Positions 1-7,944 are shown, counted from the stretch's first letter. The stretch: DNA of 9,886 nucleotides from Clostridia bacterium (GCA_017529175.1 JAFXNX010000040.1:1-9886), one strand, 5' to 3'. Notes: a model not told the origin generated them from the letters alone. Numbers and translations are program-made.

Positions 1-2337
1 AGACTGCTTAAGTCTTTTGCAAAGCTGCTTGACGAAATATACGGGAGCGGAAACTGCGGACATTTGAGCGAGGACCATTTCGCGGTATTTACGGAAAAAG
101 GCAAGATCGAAGACTCGCTTGAACGTCTTTTCAGGGAAAGTGCGGAGCTTGAAGGCGGAAACTCTCTTCCGGTCAGAGTCGGCGTTTACGTCAGCCGCGG
201 AGAAGAGGTACCCGTCAACGTAGTCTGCGACAGAGCGAAGCTCGCCTGCGATTCGCTCGGCGAGATCTATGAATCGTCATTCAGGTATTACGAAAAGAAA
301 CTCAGCGAGGACGCGATAAAGCGTCAGTATATCGTTGAGAATATCGACAAGGCGATAAAAGAGCGCTGGATCCAGGTATATTATCAGCCGATAGTAAGAG
401 CGGTAAACGGAAGAGTCAGCGACGAAGAGGCGCTCGCGCGCTGGATCGATCCCGCGAACGGATTTATGTCTCCCGCGGACTTCATCCCGTATCTTGAGGA
501 AGCGGGTCTCATTTATAAGCTCGATCTTTGCGTCGTTGACCGCGTTCTTGAGAAGATAAAAGATCAGATCGAGCGCGGTATGACGATCGTTCCTCATTCG
601 ATCAACCTTTCAAGATCCGACTTCGAGATGTGTGATATCGTTGAGGAGATAAGAAAAAGAGTAGACGCCTCCGGCGTCGGTCGGGATAAGATCATCGTTG
701 AGATAACGGAGAGTATGATCGGAAGCGATTTCGAGTTTATGAAAGATGAGATCGCAAGATTCCGCGACCTCGGTTTCTCGGTATGGATGGACGACTTCGG
801 AAGCGGTTATTCGTCGCTCGACGTTCTTCAAAGCATAAGATTCAACCTTTTGAAGTTCGATATGAGCTTTATGCAGAAGCTCGACGAGGGAGACGGCGGG
901 AAAATAATCCTTACGGAGCTTATGAAGATGGCGTCGTCCCTCGGCATCGACGTGGCATGCGAAGGAGTCGAGACGGAGGCGCAGGTCAGATTCCTTCGCG
1001 AGATAGGTTGTTCTAAACTTCAGGGTTACTATTTCGGAAAACCCATATCGTACGAGGCGCTGATCGAACTGTACGCGAGCGGAAAGCAGGTCGGTTACGA
1101 GGACCCGGAGCAGACCGAATACTTTGAGGCGATAGGCAGAGTAAACCTTTACGACCTGGCGGTCATCGCAAACAAAGAGGACGAGACGTCCTTCCATAAC
1201 TTTTTCAACACGATCCCCATGAGTATCGTCGAGATCACAGACGGAAACATACGCTTTGTCCGCACGAACAAATCTTTCAGAGATTTCGCAAAAAGATTCT
1301 TTGACTATGATCTTTCAAAAGAGACGGCGGATGAGAAGACGACTCCGTTCGGTAAAGATTCTTCGTTTGTGAAGCTCGTTGATAAATGCTGTGACGGAAA
1401 CAACAGAGCGTTCTTTGATGAAAGACTGCCGGACGGTTCGATAGCCCACTGCTTCGCAAGGCGCGTCGGAGCGAATCCGAAAAAGAGCGCTTTTGCCGCG
1501 GCTGTTGCCGTTCTTTCGATCACGGCTCCCGGGGACGGCGCGACTTACGCCGAGATCGCACGAGCGCTTGCTGCTGACTACTACAATATTTATTATATCG
1601 ACCTCGAAACCGACAAGTTTATCGAGTATTCGTCTCCGGTCGGCGGTGAAGAGCTTGCGCTCGAACGCCACGGGGAAGACTTTTTCGAATCGAGCAAACG
1701 CGATTCCTACAGAATATTCGAAGAGGACCGTGAGACGTTTTACGCCGCGTTCTCCAAAGAAAATATCATAAAAGAACTCGACGAGCAGGGAGTCTTCAAT
1801 GCGACATACCGTCTTGTCGACACCGGCGTGCCGATGTACGTAAATATGAAGGTCACCCGCATGAGCCCCGAAGGAAAGCATATCATAATGGGTATCAGTA
1901 TCATCGACGCTCAGAAGAAACACGAGGAAGAGGATCTCAAGGCAAGACAGGAAGCGACGCTCTTCGGCAGGATCGCGGCGCTCTCCGGCAACTTTATCGC
2001 GCTTTATACGATAGACCCCGAAACGGGAAGTTATACGCAGTACAGCGCGTCGTCGGATTATGAAAAGTTCGCGTTTGCCAAGGACGGAGACGACTTCTTC
2101 GCGCAGGGAAGACAGGACGGCGCAAAAACCGTCTATCCCGACGACGTTTCGTATTTCCTTGAGAATTTCACAAAAGAGAACGTGCTGCGCGACGTTGAAG
2201 AAAACAAACGATTCAAACTCAGCTACCGTCTCGTTATGGACGGCGAGCCGAGAATGGTGAGCCTTCGCATAGGACGCGTTAATGAGAGCGACGGCGAGAA
2301 ACTTATCGCCGGAGTCAGATTTTCCGAGCATAAATGA
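1..2337 (+). CDS. Degenerate GGDEF-EAL c-di-GMP phosphodiesterase with C-terminal PAS-like domains (5' partial)
   Basis: The reading frame is open from base 1, so the start lies outside the window; the first possible start (TTG at 64) falls inside the GGDEF domain and is not a real start. Residues are counted from base 1 (778 visible). Residues 1-100 are the end of a GGDEF domain whose signature is degraded to SEDHF (23-27), so it should not make c-di-GMP. Residues about 120-360 form an EAL domain with EAL 143-145, N202, E234, D264-D265 (DDFGSG), K285, E321 and Q341 all present, which predicts active hydrolysis of c-di-GMP to pGpG. Residues about 371-500 look PAS-like. About 515-640 and 655-778 are two copies of one related module, each with an xIDxETxxxxxYS start, a DFF, an F-x-KEN and a YRLV. 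No membrane segment is visible, so it is probably cytosolic. First visible gene of a four-gene c-di-GMP operon; the PAS assignment is from pattern only. Confidence 0.9.
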   Translation, partial: RLLKSFAKLLDEIYGSGNCGHLSEDHFAVFTEKGKIEDSLERLFRESAELEGGNSLPVRVGVYVSRGEEVPVNVVCDRAKLACDSLGEIYESSFRYYEKKLSEDAIKRQYIVENIDKAIKERWIQVYYQPIVRAVNGRVSDEEALARWIDPANGFMSPADFIPYLEEAGLIYKLDLCVVDRVLEKIKDQIERGMTIVPHSINLSRSDFEMCDIVEEIRKRVDASGVGRDKIIVEITESMIGSDFEFMKDEIARFRDLGFSVWMDDFGSGYSSLDVLQSIRFNLLKFDMSFMQKLDEGDGGKIILTELMKMASSLGIDVACEGVETEAQVRFLREIGCSKLQGYYFGKPISYEALIELYASGKQVGYEDPEQTEYFEAIGRVNLYDLAVIANKEDETSFHNFFNTIPMSIVEITDGNIRFVRTNKSFRDFAKRFFDYDLSKETADEKTTPFGKDSSFVKLVDKCCDGNNRAFFDERLPDGSIAHCFARRVGANPKKSAFAAAVAVLSITAPGDGATYAEIARALAADYYNIYYIDLETDKFIEYSSPVGGEELALERHGEDFFESSKRDSYRIFEEDRETFYAAFSKENIIKELDEQGVFNATYRLVDTGVPMYVNMKVTRMSPEGKHIIMGISIIDAQKKHEEEDLKARQEATLFGRIAALSGNFIALYTIDPETGSYTQYSASSDYEKFAFAKDGDDFFAQGRQDGAKTVYPDDVSYFLENFTKENVLRDVEENKRFKLSYRLVMDGEPRMVSLRIGRVNESDGEKLIAGVRFSEHK

Positions 2338-2352
2338 TCCGCAGCCGGATCA
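2335..2352 (+). other. Small hairpin over the stop codon of the first gene
   Basis: TGATCCG (2335-2341) and CGGATCA (2346-2352) form a perfect 7-bp stem with a CAGC loop that includes the TGA stop codon. A-rich sequence rather than a T-tract follows directly, so it is a poor intrinsic terminator. It may act as a processing or stability element in the 59-nt gap to the next gene. I see no promoter in that gap. Confidence 0.35.
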
Positions 2353-2396
2353 AAAACGACGGTATTTTTAAGACGCATATTGGGAAAGGACTTGTC

Positions 2397-4031
2397 ATGA
2401 AATCAATACGCACCAAAATTACAACTCTGACAGTCTTAGCTATAGCTTTCGCTCTGACCGCCGCAACAGTCTTCGGTGTTATCGCGATCAGAAATATCGG
2501 ACAGCGCAGCTCAAACCAGATACTGCTTCTGTTGTGCGAATCCGGAGAGAAAAACCTTGATTTCTACTTTGAAAGCGTGGAGCAGTCCGTGGAGATGGTA
2601 TCCGCTTACGTGGAATCCGATCTCGTTTCGATCGAGGAGGACGAACTGCAATCTCATCTTGACAGGGTAAGCGATATTTTCAAAAAAATGACGTATAAGA
2701 CGAACGGTATCCTTACGTATTATTACCGCATAGACCCGAAAGTCTCGACTGACGCCAAAGGTTTCTGGTACGTCAACACCGACGGAGAGGGATTTGTCGA
2801 GCACGAGGTAACGGATATCACGCAGTACGATACCGACGACACCTCGCAGCTCGTATGGTTCACCGTTCCGAAGGCGACGGGGAAGTCGATATGGCTTCCG
2901 CCGTATATCACGGACAACCTCGGCGCGAGAGTCATCTCGTATAATACTCCGGTCTACCTCGGCGGCACGTTCGTCGGCGTCATCGGCATCGAGATAGATT
3001 ACTCGACCATGGCGGAGCAGGTCGACAGCATAACTCTGTATGAGAACGGTTACGCATTCATCAACGACGCGGAAGGCACTATCATATATCACCCGCATAT
3101 TTCGGTCGAGGAGCTGTCGGAGAACCATCCGAAGGTGCCGGACGGTCTGCTCTCAAGCGATTCGTCCATAGCGTATACTTACGAAGGCGTGGACAAGCAG
3201 GCGATATGGCTCGAGCTTTCAAACGGAATGCGCCTCAACGTAACGGTGCCGGTGTCGGAGATCAACGCGGAGTGGCATAACTGGATAACGGTGACCCTCA
3301 TCATCTTTGGCGTATCGGTGGCGCTGTTCACGCTGGTTATCATGCGCGTATCCGGTCATATTACGAAGCCGCTTAAGAAACTCACCGAAGTCGCTCACCA
3401 GGTCGACGAAGGAAATTACGAGTGCGATCTGGACTATGAGGGCGAAGACGAAGTCGGCGTACTGACGAAGGCGTTCAAAGAACTTACCACCCACCTGAAG
3501 GGCTACATAAGCGATCTTAACGACCTCGCTTACGCGGATGCGCTCACCTCTCTTCACAATAAAGGCGCCTTTGATATCTGCATCAAGAATATGCAGTCGC
3601 AGATGAACGAAGAGGGAAAAGCGGTAGAGTTTGCGGTATGTATATTCGACTGCAACGATCTTAAAAAAGTCAACGACCAGAACGGTCATGACAAGGGCGA
3701 TATATATCTGAAGGAAGCGGCTGACATAATCTGCTGCATCTTCGGACACAGCCCCGTATTCAGGATAGGAGGCGACGAGTTCGCGGCTATCCTTATCGAC
3801 AGAGATTTTTCAAACAAAGAAGAGCTGTTGAAAAAGTTTGACGATGCCTGCGCGGGACGTCGCGCGTCGTCGGATAAGCGTTGGGAACAGGTCGACGTTG
3901 CGCGCGGTATGGCGGTATACGATCCGAGAGAGGACACGTCCGTCAGCGACGTGGTGCGCCGTGCCGACAGACTTATGTACGAAAACAAATGGCTGATGAA
4001 AGAAAAAAGAGCAAAAGAGGGACAGAAATGA
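2397..4031 (+). CDS. Membrane diguanylate cyclase: dCache sensor, HAMP, GGDEF
   Basis: A 544-residue protein expected to make c-di-GMP from two GTP at the inner face of the membrane. The ATG at 2397 is chosen because GGGAAAGGA ends 6 nt before it; the frame runs further upstream to 2334 but without a ribosome site. Residues about 10-32 are the first membrane segment. About 33-294 form a double-Cache extracytoplasmic sensor, with a typical PVY/GTFVGVIGIEID stretch. The RxWY amino-acid-binding motif of amino-acid dCache domains is not evident (LVWF stands there), so the ligand is unknown. Residues about 296-318 are the second membrane segment, about 319-372 a HAMP linker (ITKPLKKL), and about 377-540 a GGDEF domain with intact GGDEF at 458-462, the DCNDLKKVND metal and substrate region, and GHDKGD. 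The nine residues before GGDEF contain no RxxD, so product inhibition at an I-site is not predicted. It overlaps the next gene by 4 nt. Confidence 0.93.
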   Translation: MKSIRTKITTLTVLAIAFALTAATVFGVIAIRNIGQRSSNQILLLLCESGEKNLDFYFESVEQSVEMVSAYVESDLVSIEEDELQSHLDRVSDIFKKMTYKTNGILTYYYRIDPKVSTDAKGFWYVNTDGEGFVEHEVTDITQYDTDDTSQLVWFTVPKATGKSIWLPPYITDNLGARVISYNTPVYLGGTFVGVIGIEIDYSTMAEQVDSITLYENGYAFINDAEGTIIYHPHISVEELSENHPKVPDGLLSSDSSIAYTYEGVDKQAIWLELSNGMRLNVTVPVSEINAEWHNWITVTLIIFGVSVALFTLVIMRVSGHITKPLKKLTEVAHQVDEGNYECDLDYEGEDEVGVLTKAFKELTTHLKGYISDLNDLAYADALTSLHNKGAFDICIKNMQSQMNEEGKAVEFAVCIFDCNDLKKVNDQNGHDKGDIYLKEAADIICCIFGHSPVFRIGGDEFAAILIDRDFSNKEELLKKFDDACAGRRASSDKRWEQVDVARGMAVYDPREDTSVSDVVRRADRLMYENKWLMKEKRAKEGQK

Positions 4032-4903
4032 AAAACGTTAACAGAAGAACGACTCTGATGCAGCTTCAGGTAAGTCTGCCTGTAAAAATAGTATCGACAT
4101 TCGCTATTATGGCGATCCTTATCCTGATAGTGTATTTCTTCAAGATCCCTAACCCGAATATGATTTTGATTGCCGGACTCGTTTTGTGCTCGGCGCTCTT
4201 CGGATTCGGAGGAGGTATCACCGCCGGTATCATAATGTTCTTCTACACACTGTATTTCTTCTCCACAGACAACGACTTCATCCATTTTACGTCTCAGAAC
4301 ACGCAAAAGGTCATAGTCTCTCTTGCGGGCATTCTTGCGGACCTGCTTCTCGTGTGCTTCCTCAAGAGAGCGGAGGTAAAGGCGTTCGTGGAAGTCGATG
4401 AACTCACCGAAAAGCTCCATAAAGAAAACGAAAGACTGCAGTCCATATCCCTTACCGACGCGCTCACCGGTATACAGAACAGAATGGCGTTAAGACAGGG
4501 GTACGATTCATATCAGAACAACGAAGTCACCGTTATAATGCTTGACATTGACAAATTCAAGATGATAAACGACACTTACGGCCATGAAGAGGGCGACCGG
4601 GTCCTCAGGGAAACGGGCATACTGCTTGCGGATGCGTTCGGCAGAGACAACTGCTACCGTTACGGAGGAGATGAATTTCTCATTATCTGTCCGCGTCTTT
4701 CGGATGATGAACTGGAAGGGAAACTCGAATTAATAAACGAGACCTCTCCCGTGATAAAAGCGGACGACAGCGACGCGTCGGTAGAGTTTTCTTACGGACT
4801 TGCGCACGGACCCGTTGTTGATAACACCTCCCTCAGAACTCTATTTTCAATGGCGGACGAGCGGATGTACGACGTAAAGAACGGAAAGAGTAAAACGGAA
4901 TAA
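4028..4903 (+). CDS. Multi-pass membrane diguanylate cyclase (GGDEF)
   Basis: A 291-residue protein. The ATG at 4028 overlaps the previous stop as ATGA, with GAGGGA 5 nt upstream, so translation is probably coupled; the frame is open further upstream but inside the previous gene. Residues about 18-115 hold about four hydrophobic segments separated by short turns (ILILIVYFF, GLVLCSALFGFGGGITAG, IIMFFYTLYFF, VSLAGILADLLLVCF). The layout resembles the DUF4118/MASE type of small membrane sensor, though I cannot assign a family. A short charged coiled-coil stalk (about 119-138) leads into a GGDEF domain (about 139-288) with DALTGIQNR, DIDKFKMINDTYGHEEGD and intact GGDEF at 213-217. The residues before GGDEF (FGRDNCYRY) do not give RxxD in the I-site position, so feedback inhibition is not predicted. 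It should make c-di-GMP at the membrane. Confidence 0.92.
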   Translation: MKNVNRRTTLMQLQVSLPVKIVSTFAIMAILILIVYFFKIPNPNMILIAGLVLCSALFGFGGGITAGIIMFFYTLYFFSTDNDFIHFTSQNTQKVIVSLAGILADLLLVCFLKRAEVKAFVEVDELTEKLHKENERLQSISLTDALTGIQNRMALRQGYDSYQNNEVTVIMLDIDKFKMINDTYGHEEGDRVLRETGILLADAFGRDNCYRYGGDEFLIICPRLSDDELEGKLELINETSPVIKADDSDASVEFSYGLAHGPVVDNTSLRTLFSMADERMYDVKNGKSKTE

Positions 4904-6612
4904 TGATAAAGGACGAAACGGTAAAGACAGTGCAGACGATGAACAAAAAAGAGTATTCGGTGCAGGAAATGAGATCGGCACTTGAGATAATGGCAGGAAT
5001 GTACGATCTCGCCCGCGTGGTGGATCCGATAGAATGCCGTATCCTTGAGCTTGGCGACGACGGAGCAATAAAGATGGACAAAAGGTGTTACGGCATCTGG
5101 AACTCAGACCGTAAATGCGTCAACTGTTCCAGCGCCGTCGCCTGCAGAACTGGCTGTCATCAGGAGAAATCGGAGCATTTTAACGACCGCGTATATCATA
5201 TCCAGTCGAATCCGGTGAAGCTGAAGATGTCCGACGGCGGGGTCTTCAACGCGGTGATGGAGCTTGTCAAAGTCAAGGACGCGTCGGAAGGCGGCGCAGG
5301 TGCGAACGACAGAAACGCGGAGAACGAAAACGATACCGCGCTTCGCTACAGAGCGGTGCACGACGACCTTACCGGAACTCTTAAAGCGGACGTTTTCCAC
5401 GAGACCGCCCGCGAGCTTCTCTCGGACAGCGAAGAGGCGTTCTGGACCATGATAACGGGAGACATAATGGAATTCCGCCTTTTCTCCGATCTTTTCGGAG
5501 CGGAGAAGGGGAACGAGGCGCTGATCGAAACGGCGGACCGGCTTGAGAAGATCGCCTTCGAGAACGGCGGTATCTGCAGCCGGCTTTACAGAGACAAGTT
5601 CGCAGTCCTTATTCCGAGCGACAACTATTCGGAAGACGACTTTAAGGACGCGGCGTCGGCGGTCAGAAACAAGCTCAGCAACGGCATCTACACACTATGC
5701 ATCCACTTCGGTGTATACAGGATAGAGAACTCTTCGATCCCCGTGTCCGTGATGCTTGACAGAGCGAATATGGCGCTGCGCGCCATCCACAAGGACGTCA
5801 ACCGTACGATCGCGTATTTTGACGGCGATATAATGCAAAAGGGCTTGCTTGAGCAGAAGGTGATAAGTTCCTTCGACGAGGCGCTGAAGAACGGAGAATT
5901 CCGAATGTATCTTCAGCCGATCGCCAAAGAGGACGGAACTCCCTTCGGGGCGGAGGCGCTCGTCCGCTGGGTGCGGCGCGACGGAACGGTCGTTCCTCCC
6001 GCGGTATTTATCGAGACTCTCGAGAACGCGGGACTCATCCACGAGCTCGACCGGAATATCTGGGAGCAGGCGGTAAGACAGCTCGCTCTGTGGAAGGATA
6101 CCGATATGCGGGATCTTACCATCTCCGTCAATATGTCCGCAAAGGATCTTTACAGTATGGATATCTACAGCGTGCTGACGGAGCTGACCGGAAAGTACGG
6201 TGTCGACAACGGTAAGTTGAGGATAGAGATAACGGAGAGCGCGCTCATCGACGAGGCGGTAAGAAGCTCATCCGTCATCTCAAAGCTCCAGACGGCGGGA
6301 TTTCTCGTCGAGATCGACGATTTCGGAAAAGGTCAGTCCTCGCTCAGTCTGCTCAAGGACATAAACGCGGACGTTCTGAAAATAGATATGGGATTCCTTC
6401 GCGAGACGGAGAACGCGCTTCGCAGTCAGATCATTCTGCGCTCCGTTATCTCGATGGCGCGCGAGCTCGGAATGCAGGTCATCACCGAGGGGGTAGAGAC
6501 CGAAAAACAGCTTAGGTCCCTCACCTCCATGGGATGCAGCCGCTTCCAGGGCTACTATTTTTCCCGCCCGGTGTCCGTTGAGGAGTTTGAATCAAAGTAT
6601 TCTTTTGCATAA
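4903..6612 (+). CDS. Cysteine-rich sensor, degenerate GGDEF, EAL c-di-GMP phosphodiesterase
   Basis: A 569-residue protein starting at ATG 4903, which overlaps the preceding TAA by 1 nt (TAATG). A weak GGAAAG lies 14 nt upstream; ATG 4939 is a possible alternative start. Residues about 20-125 form a PAS-like N-terminal domain with cysteines at 45, 62, 72, 75, 81 and 85, including a CVNC pair, which suggests metal binding or thiol redox sensing. About 145-300 is a GGDEF domain whose signature is YRDKF (229-233), so it should be non-catalytic; such domains can bind GTP as a regulatory site. About 315-565 is an EAL domain with EAL 351-353, N410, E442, D472-D473 (DDFGKGQ in place of the commoner DDFGTGY), K493, E529 and Q549, so c-di-GMP hydrolysis is predicted. 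No membrane segment is seen. It is the last gene of the operon and was followed by the terminator now split by the IS. Confidence 0.92.
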   Translation: MIKDETVKTVQTMNKKEYSVQEMRSALEIMAGMYDLARVVDPIECRILELGDDGAIKMDKRCYGIWNSDRKCVNCSSAVACRTGCHQEKSEHFNDRVYHIQSNPVKLKMSDGGVFNAVMELVKVKDASEGGAGANDRNAENENDTALRYRAVHDDLTGTLKADVFHETARELLSDSEEAFWTMITGDIMEFRLFSDLFGAEKGNEALIETADRLEKIAFENGGICSRLYRDKFAVLIPSDNYSEDDFKDAASAVRNKLSNGIYTLCIHFGVYRIENSSIPVSVMLDRANMALRAIHKDVNRTIAYFDGDIMQKGLLEQKVISSFDEALKNGEFRMYLQPIAKEDGTPFGAEALVRWVRRDGTVVPPAVFIETLENAGLIHELDRNIWEQAVRQLALWKDTDMRDLTISVNMSAKDLYSMDIYSVLTELTGKYGVDNGKLRIEITESALIDEAVRSSSVISKLQTAGFLVEIDDFGKGQSSLSLLKDINADVLKIDMGFLRETENALRSQIILRSVISMARELGMQVITEGVETEKQLRSLTSMGCSRFQGYYFSRPVSVEEFESKYSFA

Positions 6613-6640
6613 TGCAAACGATCGGTCTGCAAAACGATCG
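6613..6640 (+). repeat. Short direct repeat after the last c-di-GMP gene
   Basis: TGCAAACGATCG (6613-6624) and TGCAAAACGATCG (6628-6640) are near-identical direct copies differing by one A, just after the stop codon. Each contains the palindrome CGATCG. The function is unknown; it could be a duplication or a protein-binding site. Confidence 0.5.
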
Positions 6641-6667
6641 AATACTGTAATAATCAAAATAAATAAA

Positions 6668-6683
6668 CGAGGCGGGGAGATCC
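6668..6683 (+). terminator. Left half of a rho-independent terminator split by the IS
   Basis: CGAGGCGGGGA (6668-6678) is the left arm, followed by GA and then the TCC target duplicate. With the element removed it pairs perfectly over 11 bp with TCCCCGCCTCG at 8028-8038. The arm follows an A-rich run and lies 55 nt after the stop codon of the last c-di-GMP gene, where that operon's terminator is expected. As it stands the arm has no local partner, so termination here is probably lost. Confidence 0.85.
6681..6683. repeat. Target site duplication TCC (left copy)
   Basis: TCC directly outside the left end matches TCC at 8028-8030 directly outside the right end. Three bases alone are weak evidence, but the split terminator on either side rebuilds perfectly only if one TCC is removed. 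Confidence 0.75.
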
Positions 6684-6708
6684 TAAACTGCCCCAATTTG
6701 TACGGACA
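6684..6708 (+). repeat. Left terminal inverted repeat of the IS
   Basis: It starts TAAACTGCCCC and ends TACGGACA. It aligns without gaps over 25 bp to the reverse complement of 8003-8027, with 15 matches including the inner ACGGACA. A similar ACAAAAACAGCCT follows just inside and matches the right end after one indel. Confidence 0.75.
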
Positions 6709-6752
6709 GCACAAAAACAGCCTAAAAGGCAGAAATAATTAAATAGTTAAGC

Positions 6753-6785
6753 AAACTGACATCGGTATTCCATCGGTGTCAGTTT
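6753..6785 (-). repeat. Inverted repeat at the 3' end of orfB
   Basis: AAACTGACA (6753-6761) and TGTCAGTTT (6777-6785) form a perfect 9-bp stem around a 15-nt loop overlapping the last codons of orfB. There is no strong T-tract after it on the minus strand. A weaker hairpin (GCCT/AGGC, 6720-6730) followed by TGTTTTT lies further downstream and could be a minimal terminator for the transposase transcript. Confidence 0.4.
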
Positions 6786-6829
6786 TGTTTTAAGTTGAAT
6801 ACGCTGGTAGTTGTAGAAATGGATGTAAT

Positions 6830-6861
6830 CACCTATGAGGAGGCGAGCCTCCTCATAGGTG
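6830..6861. repeat. Perfect 14-bp inverted repeat inside orfB
   Basis: CACCTATGAGGAGG (6830-6843) and CCTCCTCATAGGTG (6848-6861) are exact reverse complements separated by CGAG. It lies in the part of orfB coding TYEEARLLIG, so the codons on both sides of the loop mirror each other. A stem this long inside a coding region is unusual; the role is unknown. Confidence 0.8.
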
Positions 6862-7593
6862 CGCGGTTTAGCCCGGTAAATACACTCTGTTTTGAGAATA
6901 GAGAAAAAATTTTCAGCCAAAGCATTGTCATATGGGTTTCCACGTCTTGACATTGACGGCGTAATGCCGTATGATTGAATCGGGCGGGAAAATGCTTGCG
7001 ATGTGTATTGAAAGCCTTAGTCACTGTGGAGCTGCACCTCTGCTGTGACCTTTTCCTTTCTCTTCGCTTCTCTGATCGTACTCAAAACGAGATGAATATT
7101 TTGATCAGTGCCGGTCTTGAAAGCAACAATGCTATTATCATAAAGATCACGGATGACAGATAGGTACAGAAAACCTTGTTCTGTCTTGATATATGATATA
7201 TCCGTAACCACTTCTGATTTGGTCTATCCGCATGAAAGTCCCTATTTAACAGATTCGGGTATCTGTGCAAACATTCTCCGTATTTTTGATACTTCTTTCT
7301 TCTGACTACGGAAAGAAGATTGTATTTTTGCATAACGCGCAGCACAGTCTTTGGATTATGGTGGATTCCTTTGCGTTCAAGCCATATCTGAACTCTCCGA
7401 TATCCGTATGTTCTCTTGACTTCTTGTTGACATTCCTTTATCTGCTCTGCCAAAGGCAGATCCCGATCCGGCTGCTCCATACGCTTGACATAGTCGTAAT
7501 ATCCGCTTCTTGATACATTGAAAAATCTGCACATTTCACTTATCGAGTATTTCTCTTTATGCCGATATATTACCATATATTATACGCTTGTCC

Positions 7594-7944
7594 TCACTTC
7601 CTTTCTGTGAGCGAGAGAAAATCCCGCATCAGTTCGTTTTCCATTTCCAATGATTTGATTTTGGCGTCTTTGCGGGCAATTTCATATTGCAACTGTGTAA
7701 GTTTACTTAATTGCTGTATCGATGGCGGTACGTTTGACCCTTCTTTACACGGTCTCCCTTTCTTCTTGATTGCTATCCCTGCTGCAAGCTCTCGTTGTTT
7801 TTTGTTGTATCGCGTCTTAAAATTCCGCATTTGTTTGTATGTGAATCCATATCGTTCTCCTATCTCCCGTAGTGTTTTGCCTTCCTCTATTTGCTCTATG
7901 ATCTCTCTTTCATATCTCTGTATGTGCCTATATCCTCTTCCCAT
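7594..7944 (-). CDS. IS3-family transposase OrfA (DNA-binding subunit)
   Basis: A 116-residue protein that binds the element ends and partners with OrfB. The ATG at 7944 is chosen because AGGAGG (7952-7957) lies 7 nt upstream. The frame opens further up at ATG 7983, but that codon follows CCTCCT, an anti-ribosome-site sequence. Residues about 10-50 form a helix-turn-helix (EGKTLREIGERYGFTYKQM). About 78-112 is a heptad-patterned leucine-zipper-like helix (LSKLTQLQ to LEMENELM), as expected for OrfA dimerisation. The frame is intact although orfB is broken, so the protein alone may act as an end-binding regulator. Its ribosome site is enclosed in a hairpin (7952-7989). Confidence 0.88.
   Translation of the reverse strand: MGRGYRHIQRYEREIIEQIEEGKTLREIGERYGFTYKQMRNFKTRYNKKQRELAAGIAIKKKGRPCKEGSNVPPSIQQLSKLTQLQYEIARKDAKIKSLEMENELMRDFLSLTERK

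Larger units (their letters stand above)
6747..7576 (-). pseudogene. IS3-family transposase OrfB (DDE integrase), broken
   Basis: The ATG at 7576 opens a helix-turn-helix region (YSISEMCRFFNVSRSGYYDYV) followed by the IS3 linker. At 7208-7209 one base is missing: TGGTTACGGAT stands where TGGGTTACGGAT would continue W-V-T-D-I-S-Y. The restored frame runs on to LHSD, then meets TAA at 7017-7019 where GFQYTS follows and a glutamine (CAA) is expected. The same frame then runs to the stop at 6747. The catalytic triad is legible: D at 7200-7202, D at 7020-7022 and E at 6912-6914, with exactly 35 residues between the second D and E. Repaired length would be 276 residues, normal for the family. A TAA lies two codons before the ATG in the same frame, so an OrfA-OrfB frameshift fusion would not be possible here; orfB would need its own start 17 nt after orfA. 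Confidence 0.9.

Noticed and set aside
64..66. TTG as the start of the first gene
   Set aside because: The same frame is open to base 1 and the codons before it continue the GGDEF domain, so the gene is simply cut by the window edge.
1315..2331. Long minus-strand open frame of 338 codons opposite the first gene
   Set aside because: It is antisense to a well-supported gene with clear domains, has no recognisable motif, and arises from the GC-biased codon pattern of the + strand gene.
2338..2396. c-di-GMP riboswitch or internal promoter in the gap between the first two genes
   Set aside because: The gap is only 59 nt and shows a 7-bp hairpin but no riboswitch-like fold or promoter boxes; a riboswitch could lie upstream of the window.
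3881..4027. Upstream extension of the second cyclase
   Set aside because: It lies inside the previous gene, lacks a membrane or family signature, and ATG 4028 has a good ribosome site in an ATGA overlap.
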